From a virus, in IMG/VR virus record IMGVR_UViG_3300030202_002850, positions 1-49,115 of that record: a DNA stretch of 49,115 nt; one strand, written 5' to 3'. The position numbers were made by a program, and so were the translations under genes. Below the pieces are notes generated by a model. It did not search any database and was not told where the DNA came from. It worked only from the letters and a program-made list of their open reading frames with translations. Position 1 is the stretch's first letter. Each line of letters begins with the position of its first letter. Shown here one piece after another: positions 13,559 to 20,181 of the stretch.

Positions 13559-13738
13559 ATGATAAAGAAAAATATAAAAGAATTAAGAATGGATGCTCTG
13601 AAGAATTGTGTTAAAACAGAGCAAAAAATTAACGGGTTAAAGAGGGCAGCAGTTAGAAAGTTACTGAGCGCCCTTAATCGTGAGGCTATTGCTAAGGTTT
13701 ATGCCATAGCAATAGACCGTAACAATCACATCAAGTAA
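13559..13738 (+). CDS. Small basic helical protein after the array
   Basis: A 59-residue protein (ATG 13559 to TAA 13736-13738), strongly basic and helical (IKKNIKELRMDALKNC, INGLKRAAVRKLLSALN, EAIAKVYAIAIDR). The pattern fits a small DNA-binding protein. The ATG begins two bases after the last array unit, so it is a candidate binder of the array or a product regulated by it. No known family recognised. Confidence 0.55.
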   Translation: MIKKNIKELRMDALKNCVKTEQKINGLKRAAVRKLLSALNREAIAKVYAIAIDRNNHIK

Positions 13739-13744
13739 GTAATA

Positions 13745-13773
13745 TTGACATGTATAAACTAATGAATTATTTT
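13745..13773 (+). promoter_or_regulatory. Possible sigma70 promoter
   Basis: TTGACA (13745-13750), 17-base spacer, TATTTT (13768-13773, four of six matches). ATTGACATGT is shared with the promoter at 5134. If used, transcription begins near 13780, inside the first codons of the RlpA-like ORF, and soon reaches the hairpin at 13821. Confidence 0.4.
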
Positions 13774-14184
13774 AAATGTTCTGCTAGTGCTGTTGTGTGT
13801 ATTAAGCAGATGGTTACAGGGGCGGGACTTTTATGTCCCGTCCTTTTACTTTTTGCCACTGGCAATGACACTTCTTTTACCACTAAAGCAAGCTGGTATG
13901 GTAAGCCAGATGGTAAAGGGGGGTACGTTGATTGTGGTACTGTTACCGCATACGGCAAAAGATATGACTCATCGAAATTGGTTTGTGCTAGTTGGGAATT
14001 TCCCGAAGGAACCAAACTAAAAGTAAGCCTTGGCAAGTCAAGGCATGTCATAGTAACAGTTGCCGACAAAGGGCCGGGGCGTAGATTTGCTAAAGAAAGA
14101 AGAATTGATTTAAGCCTTGGCGCTTTCAGTAAGTTGTGCAGCCCTAGCGCTGGGTTAATCACAGTGACTGTTCAAAAAATTTAG
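13750..14184 (+). CDS. RlpA-like double-psi beta-barrel protein, exported
   Basis: A 144-residue protein. A hydrophobic segment (residues about 23-37, GAGLLCPVLLLFATG) acts as signal peptide or anchor. Then comes a double-psi beta-barrel domain: ASWYGKPD at residue 48, TAYGKRYD, FPEGTKLKV, VADKGPG and RIDLSLGAF. These match RlpA, a peptidoglycan-binding septal transglycosylase-like protein. The usual Glu of the GERYD motif is Lys here, and the following His is absent, so lytic activity is doubtful. The DKGP Asp is kept. It may help lysis or remodel the cell wall. The start is uncertain: 13750, 13762 or a later ATG, because a terminator-like hairpin sits at 13821-13854. Confidence 0.7.
   Translation: MYKLMNYFKCSASAVVCIKQMVTGAGLLCPVLLLFATGNDTSFTTKASWYGKPDGKGGYVDCGTVTAYGKRYDSSKLVCASWEFPEGTKLKVSLGKSRHVIVTVADKGPGRRFAKERRIDLSLGAFSKLCSPSAGLITVTVQKI
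13821..13854 (+). terminator. Terminator-like hairpin inside the RlpA-like ORF
   Basis: GGCGGGAC (13821-13828), loop TTTTAT, GTCCCGTC (13835-13842), then TTTTACTTTTT. It is an 8-bp stem with a T-rich tail, as good as many real terminators, placed in the codons of the hydrophobic segment. It may attenuate the gene or end a short RNA begun near 13780. Confidence 0.55.
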
Positions 14185-14255
14185 GATATGTACAGCAATA
14201 ATGCTTTACATTCCGCAATGAGAAACTACATTGTTTCTTTTCAGTAAAACAAATT

Positions 14256-15191
14256 ATGTCATTATTCAAACAAGCAAAACGATCAGACCGTAAACTTAGA
14301 ATGGCTATTGCTGGCGTATCAGGCAGTGGCAAAACCTTCACCAGCCTTGGGCTGGCTTCGTTACTGGGTGACAGTACAGCAGTAATAGACACGGAGCGAT
14401 CAAGCTCAGAGATATACAGTACTAAGTGGCCATTCCTTGTGTGCAACTTAGACTCTTATCATCCTCAGAAATACATTGATGCTCTTAATGAGGCTGCTAA
14501 AGCTGGCATTGAAACAGTAGTAATAGACTCACTGAGTCACGCTTGGTCAGGTAAGGATGGGGCGCTCGATCAAGTGTCAAAGGCTGGCAAATCATTCAAC
14601 GCTTGGTCTAAAGTGACACCCCTCCAAGACAAGTTAATGGATACGATATTAAAATATCCGGGCCATGTCATATGTACGATGCGGCGCAAGACTTCTTACG
14701 AGCAGTCAAGAGATGACAACGGCAAACTTTCCATCACTAAGACAGGGATGGCTTCTATTCAGAGAGAAGGAGTGGACTATGAGTTTGATATCTTTGCGAC
14801 AATGGATGGCCAGAACAATATGACCATAGAGAAGTCAAGATGTCCTGAGTTAAGTGGTGAAATATTTGCACACCCCGGAGAGGAAGTGTCTAACATCATT
14901 AAGAAATGGCTTGAAGGCGAGGGCCAAGCTTCACCTAAGCTTGAAAAACCTAAAGATAAAGATGTCCCTATGCCTACATCCCCGCCTAAATCTAATCTAC
15001 CTGAGAAGGCGGTCAGTGAATTAAGCAAGCTCTTTGCTGGCAAGGAGGATATGGTTATGAAGTTTCTAAAAATAAAAGGGCAGATAAAAGAAGGAGAAAC
15101 TTGGCAGCAAATGACTTCAGAGTACGCATCAAAAGTGCTTCAATCTCCGTCTGTCTTCTTGGCTTCTGTTGTGGCGCAATGCGATTCGTAA
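14256..15191 (+). CDS. Sak4-like RecA-fold recombination ATPase
   Basis: A 311-residue P-loop ATPase. Walker A is GVSGSGKT (residues 20-27). A Walker B-like strand TVVIDSLSHAW lies near residue 90. CTMRRKTSY and a downstream KSRCPELSGEIF fit the phage Sak4 group, RecA/RadA-like single-strand annealing or recombination ATPases of about 230-300 residues. The C-terminal 80 residues (Pro-rich linker then a helical LSKLFAGKEDMVMKFL domain) are an extension. It is the first gene of the replication/recombination run, followed at once by a RecB/Cas4-like nuclease, which supports a role in repair-type recombination of replicating phage DNA. Confidence 0.75.
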   Translation: MSLFKQAKRSDRKLRMAIAGVSGSGKTFTSLGLASLLGDSTAVIDTERSSSEIYSTKWPFLVCNLDSYHPQKYIDALNEAAKAGIETVVIDSLSHAWSGKDGALDQVSKAGKSFNAWSKVTPLQDKLMDTILKYPGHVICTMRRKTSYEQSRDDNGKLSITKTGMASIQREGVDYEFDIFATMDGQNNMTIEKSRCPELSGEIFAHPGEEVSNIIKKWLEGEGQASPKLEKPKDKDVPMPTSPPKSNLPEKAVSELSKLFAGKEDMVMKFLKIKGQIKEGETWQQMTSEYASKVLQSPSVFLASVVAQCDS

Positions 15192-15198
15192 TTAAAAA

Positions 15199-16299
15199 AT
15201 GTCAAAAGGAGAAATACAAGAGCCTCCTGAGCAAGAGGCCGACGAAAGAGGAGGCAAGCCAAGTGCTTCAGGCATATCGAGAATCGCACTATGCCCCGGC
15301 TCTTTCCAAATGGAAAGCCAAGCGCCGCCGCAACCCAGTAGCCCTATAGCAGAACGGGGAACGCGCATTCATGCGTTCATGGAGGGCGATGATGTAGCTC
15401 TATCTAATGAGGAGCAAGCAGTAGCAGATGAGCTTAAAGAATTTGATTCACTAATACTGCATGACTGTGATGAGCTTATCCGTGAGGTCAGAATGTGGTA
15501 CGTTTGGGAAGATGGTGAAAAACTTTTCTCTGGTAAGCTGGATGTCGGAGGTGTTGATAAGCTTACTGGAGAGTCAGTGGTTGTTAACTATAAGACTGGC
15601 ATGGGTCAGGAGAATGCCAAAGAAAACTGGCAAGCTATGGCTGAGAGTGTACTGTTTCACGATCACTACAATCCGGGCAAGCCTGTCAGATATTGTTTTG
15701 TTCAGCCCGAATCTCCATACGGCAAGATGGTTTGCCATGTGTTCAGTGTTCCTGAGCTTGCTGCTGCTAGAAAAAAACTTCTTAAAGTTATAAGTCTTAG
15801 TAACAGTGATAACGCAAAATTATATCCAAGCGAGAAAGCCTGTAAGTGGTGTGATGCTGTTTCATTTTGTAAAGCTGCAAGCTGGACAGTTGAGAATGCA
15901 TTAGGTGAAGACGCTGGGCCTTTGGCTGATATCAATCCGCCAGACAGGGCCAACATACTTTCCACCCTTAAAGAAGCTAAAGAAAAAGCTGTAGCTGCAT
16001 ACGACTCACGGGCTGAAGAAGCAAGAGTGTTATTAGCAGAAGACTCAACTGCAATAACTGGCTGGAAGATCCGAAGCGGAAGATCAATAAGCAGAGTATC
16101 AAGCACAGAAAAAGCTTTTGCTGTTGCGAGAGAAGCTGGAGTAAGCACTGAAGATTTCCTAAAGTCATGCAGTGTTACAACTGGTAGGTTTAAAAAACTT
16201 GTTGGAGATCGCGGGGCAGTTAGCGATATGTTAATGAACCCCGCTTATGAAGATGTTATTAGTGTCACACAAAGTAAACCTAGTTTATTGAAATCATAA
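15199..16299 (+). CDS. RecB/Cas4-like PD-(D/E)XK nuclease with Fe-S cysteines (DUF2800-like)
   Basis: A 366-residue protein. An early Cys in ALCPGS (C31) and a distal CKWC...FC cluster (C215, C218, C224) fit the four-Cys Fe-S site of AddB/Cas4-type nucleases. The nuclease core has the Asp in GKLD (residue 115) and the Lys in VNYKTG (K132), followed by the QAMAES helix that carries the usual Q/Y motif. The acidic residue of the D-x-K motif is Asn (N130), which could weaken or alter cleavage. The likely role is end-processing nuclease working with the adjacent Sak4-like ATPase. It is coupled to the next gene by TAATG. Confidence 0.75.
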   Translation: MSKGEIQEPPEQEADERGGKPSASGISRIALCPGSFQMESQAPPQPSSPIAERGTRIHAFMEGDDVALSNEEQAVADELKEFDSLILHDCDELIREVRMWYVWEDGEKLFSGKLDVGGVDKLTGESVVVNYKTGMGQENAKENWQAMAESVLFHDHYNPGKPVRYCFVQPESPYGKMVCHVFSVPELAAARKKLLKVISLSNSDNAKLYPSEKACKWCDAVSFCKAASWTVENALGEDAGPLADINPPDRANILSTLKEAKEKAVAAYDSRAEEARVLLAEDSTAITGWKIRSGRSISRVSSTEKAFAVAREAGVSTEDFLKSCSVTTGRFKKLVGDRGAVSDMLMNPAYEDVISVTQSKPSLLKS

Positions 16300-16877
16300 T
16301 GGTAGAAGACTACCCCACTATATCTCTGGACTCAGGTCAAGTTGACCTTGCGATTAAGAAAGCTGAAGAACTCGTAGATCACTTCATGCCTAAGATTGTT
16401 AAAAGAAATAAAACAGGATCAACAATACCAGAGCAGACAGTTCAAGAACGTGTGAGTAGGTTATACAGAGACCAGCTTACAGGACAGTTATCTCAGTTAG
16501 CTATTACTCTTTACATGACAGGGACAGATCAAATGTACCGAGTGCAAAGGTGGAGTTGCATGCTCCATCCAGATAAAGGAGATGATGGTTATGATATACC
16601 GGGGCTTAGAATGGATGTTAAAGGAACTAGGATAAAGAAGGGCAAAGATCCAAGGGAATATTCCTTAGTCATTAGACCAAGGGAGAGGAAGCCTGAATGG
16701 ACATATGCTTTAGTGCTTGTTGAAGTGCGTGATGACAAAGCCCTATGTCATATTATGGGCTGGGCTACTGATGAAGAGCTAGAGGGTAACGTGCCTAGCT
16801 CTGGTATATTTAAGGGGGCGCATGTTCTTAGCTACAATAAGCTACACTCCCTGCCAAAATTTATTTGGGATTTATGA
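16299..16877 (+). CDS. Putative PD-(D/E)XK-type nuclease
   Basis: A 192-residue protein. Residues 96-110 contain GYDIPGLRMDVKGTR: an Asp (D99), then D106-V-K108, the spacing of a PD-(D/E)XK active site. The N-terminal 95 residues are helical and basic (KRNKTGST, RLYRDQLTG). The family is not otherwise recognised. Restriction-enzyme-like and Holliday-junction-type enzymes share this core. It is placed between two other nuclease genes and coupled to both (TAATG before, ATGA after), which supports a role in DNA processing. Confidence 0.6.
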   Translation: MVEDYPTISLDSGQVDLAIKKAEELVDHFMPKIVKRNKTGSTIPEQTVQERVSRLYRDQLTGQLSQLAITLYMTGTDQMYRVQRWSCMLHPDKGDDGYDIPGLRMDVKGTRIKKGKDPREYSLVIRPRERKPEWTYALVLVEVRDDKALCHIMGWATDEELEGNVPSSGIFKGAHVLSYNKLHSLPKFIWDL

Positions 16878-17254
16878 GTATCAACTCAAGACAGAAGGGG
16901 GCTAGGTCTGAACGTGAATTTGCATCAATGCTAAAGGAAGCTGGATGGGATACATGTACAATGAGAGGTTGCCAGAATGCTGGCCGAGATGCTGGAGGCA
17001 CTGCTGCTCCTGATATTATATGCGAAGACCTGAGCGCTTTTCATTTTGAAGTAAAGAACAGGCAAAAGGGAGCGACAAGAGATGGGTATGAGCAAGCGGC
17101 TAGGGATGCAAAGCCGGGGCAAATGCCAGTGTATGGATTTAAAAAGAACAATGCGCCTTGGTTAGTGTGCTTGAGCTTTGATGACTTTATGAAACTAACC
17201 AGAGAACTAGACGAAAGTATAAGAAAGAATGACGGAAACATTACCGAACAGTGA
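16874..17254 (+). CDS. Holliday-junction-resolvase-like PD-(D/E)XK nuclease
   Basis: A 126-residue protein starting at the ATG at 16874, chosen because it forms ATGA with the upstream stop. It opens with a conserved-looking RQKGARSEREFASML helix (E14-type motif), then GRDAGGTAAPDII and FHFEVKNR, giving the PD...ExK pattern typical of phage Hjc-like resolvases (about 110-130 residues). It likely resolves branched DNA before packaging. Its 3' end overlaps the helicase gene by 26 bases. Confidence 0.75.
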   Translation: MSINSRQKGARSEREFASMLKEAGWDTCTMRGCQNAGRDAGGTAAPDIICEDLSAFHFEVKNRQKGATRDGYEQAARDAKPGQMPVYGFKKNNAPWLVCLSFDDFMKLTRELDESIRKNDGNITEQ

Positions 17255-18557
17255 AGACATGGAGAAAGCCCTATTGGGCTGCATGATATTGGAACCCGAT
17301 GAGGTTGTTCCAAATATTATTAGTGAACACAAGAACATAGCTGAGTACTTCTTGTCCATTAGGACAAAGGTTGTGTTTAACACTATCATGGAATTGTTAT
17401 CAACGGGTAGGGCGATAGATGAAAACACAATAATCGATTCTCTTAAAAAGAAAGATAAGCTTGATAGTATAGGAGGGATTATATTTGTTTGCTCGTTAGC
17501 AGACCAAAGCCCTTCAGCAAAAAACTATTCTTATTACGCTGATATATTGAGGGATTATTATGTAAGAAGGAGTTTAATACTTATGAGCAAGGACGCTCTG
17601 CATGATGCACAAAAAGCAGACAGCGCTGAGATCGCACTTGAAAACACACAAAAGAAAGTGATGAGTATTGCTCAAGATCAAGCGCAAAAAGGTGAACGTC
17701 CTACTTCGGTGATGGTAACAGACTACCTACAAAAATTACAGGACAGCATAGACAACCCTCAAGAAACTTATGGGCTGATGACAGGCTGGGCTGATATTGA
17801 TAATACGGTTAAAGGATTGCAGCCAGCTAACATAGTAGTCATAGCAGCAAGGCCAAGCGTTGGTAAGACATCACTTGCAATGAACATGGCTAGGCATGTT
17901 GCTGTAGACCAGCGTAAGCCTGTTGGTGTTTTCAGCTTAGAGATGAGCGCTGACGCACTGATACAGCGCATGATTCATACTCAAGCAAGATGCCCAAAAG
18001 ATGACTGGGCTGGAAGGATTGACGACCTCAGTAAAGCCGCCTCTGATATTGCTAATGCCCCACTACATATTGATGATAGATCTGGGCTATCTGTGCAGCA
18101 GATTGCTGCTTCAGCAAGACGCATGATGGCGCAACATTCCATTGAGCTACTGGTAGTGGACTACTTGCAGCTTATAAGAAGCACAAAAACAAAAGGCACA
18201 AGGAACGATGAAGTCACTGAAATTTCTAGTGGCTGCAAAGCATTAGCTAAAGACTTAAACATACCGATACTACTGCTAAGCCAGATCAATAGGTCTGCTG
18301 AGATCGCGGAAAGAAAACCTAGATGTTCTGACCTGAGGGACTCTGGATCTATAGAACAAGATGCAGATCAAATATGGTTTATTTATAAAGACCTCGAACA
18401 CAAGCCAGATGAGAACGCATCAGGAGTTCCAGTGTGGATCTCGATTGATAAGAACAGGGACGGAGTTAGTGGTGTAAGATTTCCTTTCGTCTTCTTAAAG
18501 GACTACACTAGATTTGAGTCAGGGACAATTGCAGAACCATTAAGTGGTAATGCGTAA
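17229..18557 (+). CDS. dnaB: Replicative DNA helicase, DnaB type
   Basis: A 442-residue helicase. The N-terminal domain (SEDMEKALLGCMI, residues 8-20, onward) matches the DnaB N-domain that binds primase. The RecA-like domain has Walker A ARPSVGKT at residues 207-214, FSLEMS at about 235, a Walker B strand LLVVDYLQLI at about 312, the QINRS motif, and DLRDSGSIEQDAD. The length is near that of bacterial DnaB (about 450-470). All catalytic motifs are intact. It unwinds DNA at the phage fork, probably as a hexamer. No loader or primase is in the window, so host or out-of-window partners are needed. It is the last gene of the replication run. Confidence 0.95.
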   Translation: MTETLPNSEDMEKALLGCMILEPDEVVPNIISEHKNIAEYFLSIRTKVVFNTIMELLSTGRAIDENTIIDSLKKKDKLDSIGGIIFVCSLADQSPSAKNYSYYADILRDYYVRRSLILMSKDALHDAQKADSAEIALENTQKKVMSIAQDQAQKGERPTSVMVTDYLQKLQDSIDNPQETYGLMTGWADIDNTVKGLQPANIVVIAARPSVGKTSLAMNMARHVAVDQRKPVGVFSLEMSADALIQRMIHTQARCPKDDWAGRIDDLSKAASDIANAPLHIDDRSGLSVQQIAASARRMMAQHSIELLVVDYLQLIRSTKTKGTRNDEVTEISSGCKALAKDLNIPILLLSQINRSAEIAERKPRCSDLRDSGSIEQDADQIWFIYKDLEHKPDENASGVPVWISIDKNRDGVSGVRFPFVFLKDYTRFESGTIAEPLSGNA

Positions 18558-18646
18558 CGTGCTAGGTATATAAACATATCCTTAGGATAGTTAAGAACTA
18601 GCAAGGTTAAGGTGTTTTCATTTACAATGGTTAAGGAATTTTCTTA
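18558..18646 (+). promoter_or_regulatory. Short control region before the regulator genes
   Basis: It contains a palindrome TATCCTTAGGATA (about 18578-18590) and two direct copies of GGTTAAGG about 25 bases apart upstream of the ATG at 18647. These could be operator half-sites. No convincing -35/-10 pair was identified. Confidence 0.35.
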
Positions 18647-18901
18647 ATGAGCATAGAAGTTACAAAAGAAGAAGGAACAGTGACAGTACCTCTGTTCACT
18701 AACACAAGCAAAGCGGCAAAGATATTAGGGGTAAGCAAAGCTTATGTCTCTGCGTTAAAGAAAGCTGCTGATATAGGGGGAGCCAGAGTGTTTAGGTTCC
18801 AGAGATTAGTAGAATTTCTGGATGAGAACCCTGACTTTAGGGTGAGTAATGTTTACCCTCGTAAACATGTAAAGGATTCTAGTGAATCTGTTGAGGGTTA
18901 G
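18647..18901 (+). CDS. Small HTH-type DNA-binding protein, excisionase/regulator-like
   Basis: An 84-residue protein. Residues 22-55 (NTSKAAKILGVSKAYVSALKKAAD, split at KAAKILGVSK and AYVSALKKA) form a helix-turn-helix of the type found in excisionases and small regulators, followed by a strand (GARVFRF) and a short helix. Located three genes from the integrase and after its own leader, it could be an excisionase or a lysogeny regulator. It is one of two candidates for the protein that binds the palindromic boxes. Confidence 0.65.
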   Translation: MSIEVTKEEGTVTVPLFTNTSKAAKILGVSKAYVSALKKAADIGGARVFRFQRLVEFLDENPDFRVSNVYPRKHVKDSSESVEG

Positions 18902-18925
18902 TAATAAAGTATATTTTATATGATC

Positions 18926-18961
18926 GGGGAGATTAGGGCTTTGTCTCTGACTCCCCTTTTT
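18926..18961 (+). terminator. Terminator abutting the next start codon
   Basis: GGGGAG (18926-18931) pairs with CTCCCC (18951-18956) across a 19-base loop that can pair further, followed by TTTTT (18957-18961). The last T is immediately followed by the ATG at 18962. Confidence 0.6.
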
Positions 18962-19288
18962 ATGTCTCAAATTTTAAACATGGTTAAACATTTTGATAAG
19001 TTACCTCCATACTTGTGTCGAGTTCTGGCAAGGAAAGGAAGGAAAGCTTTAACAAATCAAGACATCTCTAATGTTAGCGGGCTAACAGTTAAGAGAGTTG
19101 GTGAGATATCAAGATTGAAAAGCTGGGGGTCTGTGCCTTTAGCTCAGATTAATGCATTCGCAAAAGCATGCGGAGTTGATTTGATTAATCAATCAAACGT
19201 TAGGAAGTATTTAAAACGAGGGCCAAAGATGGCTCACGTTAACAAGGCCAAAAACAAATCATACCTAATAAGGCTTATGGGTTTGTAA
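18962..19288 (+). CDS. Second HTH-type regulator
   Basis: A 108-residue protein from the ATG at 18962. An in-frame ATG at 18920 would place the terminator inside the coding sequence, so I reject it. Residues about 32-75 (LTNQDISNVSGLTVKRVGEI...SWGSVPLAQINAFAKACG) form a helix-turn-helix. The C-terminus is basic (RKYLKRGPKMAHVNKAKNKSY). It probably regulates lysogeny or binds DNA near the integrase. A near-symmetric palindromic box starts on its stop codon, making it the best candidate for an autoregulating box-binding protein. Confidence 0.6.
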   Translation: MSQILNMVKHFDKLPPYLCRVLARKGRKALTNQDISNVSGLTVKRVGEISRLKSWGSVPLAQINAFAKACGVDLINQSNVRKYLKRGPKMAHVNKAKNKSYLIRLMGL

Positions 19289-19306
19289 TATCTGGCCCAG
19301 ATAATA
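19286..19306. repeat. Palindromic box between regulator and integrase (symmetric)
   Basis: TAATATCTGG, centre C, CCAGATAATA. It begins on the regulator's stop and ends on the A of the integrase ATG. The inner arms are symmetric (ATCTGG and CCAGAT), unlike the oriented copies in the small-gene block. Confidence 0.9.
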
Positions 19307-20181
19307 TGAGAAAGAAAAAGACAAAAAACCTACCACAATTAATTAACGAGTACCTATCTTTCAAGATGGTAACTAAATCTAAAAACACTATAAACAATAT
19401 GGAGACAACACTTCTTCATTACGCGCAGTTTTGTTTAGACAGGAAGCGTCACCCCCTAAAAGAAGAAACAGTTTTTAAGTGGGTATCCAACCTTAGATTT
19501 GGAAGCAAGAAGAGAAAAGGTAATACAATAAACAACTATATATCTAGGCTTAAAACATTTCTTAGTTATCTAGTTAATGTCGGGTACATTGATTCAAACC
19601 CTGCCAAGATGGTTGACCTACTACCTCCAGAACACAAAGAGATAGTTGGGTTTAACCACAATGATGCTAAAATACTTATTCAGTATGCTGGTAAGCACAG
19701 GCACAGTAACTATTGGGTTCCGATGATACTACTTGGATGGCATTATGGTATGAGAATATCTGATTGCTCTCACATAAAACATGAAGAGGTGGACATGAAC
19801 CATAGACAAATTAAGTTTTTACCAAAGAAGCAAAGAAGAAGATACATAAGACTGCCTCTTCACCCCGACATTTACGATGCATTTAATAACGCTGAGCTAG
19901 GAGAAGGGGAGTATATGTTTCCAGATGCTGTCAGAAAGTACGAAGTTAAGACTTTAAGTTGTGAGTTTAAATCAATTATCAAGTCAGCCAAACTCCCAGA
20001 AAGCTATACATTCCATTGCTTGCGTCATGGAGCAGCTACTAACATGCTAAAGATGGGTATAAGAATGACAACCATTACCGAGATCATTGGTTGGTCTAGC
20101 CCTACAATGCTGTATAAATATATGGATACAGACCAAGAAGAAATGGATAAGGTTTTAGATATGAAATCTATTGCTGTTTAG
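19306..20181 (+). CDS. int: Tyrosine recombinase / phage integrase
   Basis: A 291-residue tyrosine recombinase. The N-terminal SAM-like DNA-binding domain (residues about 8-100, INEYLSFKMVTKSKNTINN) is followed by the catalytic domain with Arg in YGMRISD (R150), a Lys in KKQRRR (about 174), H237 and R240 in HCLRHG, W263 in GWSS and the nucleophile Tyr in MLYKYMD (Y272). The full R-K-H-R-W/H-Y set is present, so the enzyme should be active. It lacks the usual arm-binding N-domain extension and resembles XerC/D-like integrases. The presence of an integrase argues for a temperate phage. Its stop overlaps the stop of the opposing 3,160-codon gene. Confidence 0.92.
   Translation: MRKKKTKNLPQLINEYLSFKMVTKSKNTINNMETTLLHYAQFCLDRKRHPLKEETVFKWVSNLRFGSKKRKGNTINNYISRLKTFLSYLVNVGYIDSNPAKMVDLLPPEHKEIVGFNHNDAKILIQYAGKHRHSNYWVPMILLGWHYGMRISDCSHIKHEEVDMNHRQIKFLPKKQRRRYIRLPLHPDIYDAFNNAELGEGEYMFPDAVRKYEVKTLSCEFKSIIKSAKLPESYTFHCLRHGAATNMLKMGIRMTTITEIIGWSSPTMLYKYMDTDQEEMDKVLDMKSIAV

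Noticed and set aside
18920-18961. Upstream start of the second regulator gene
   Set aside because: It would translate through the GGGGAG/CTCCCC terminator, while the ATG at 18962 is in frame just after it.
172-20181. Alternative genetic code (TGA or TAG read as sense)
   Set aside because: TGA and TAG end several well-placed genes in coupled overlaps (for example 9705-9707, 16875-16877, 508-510).
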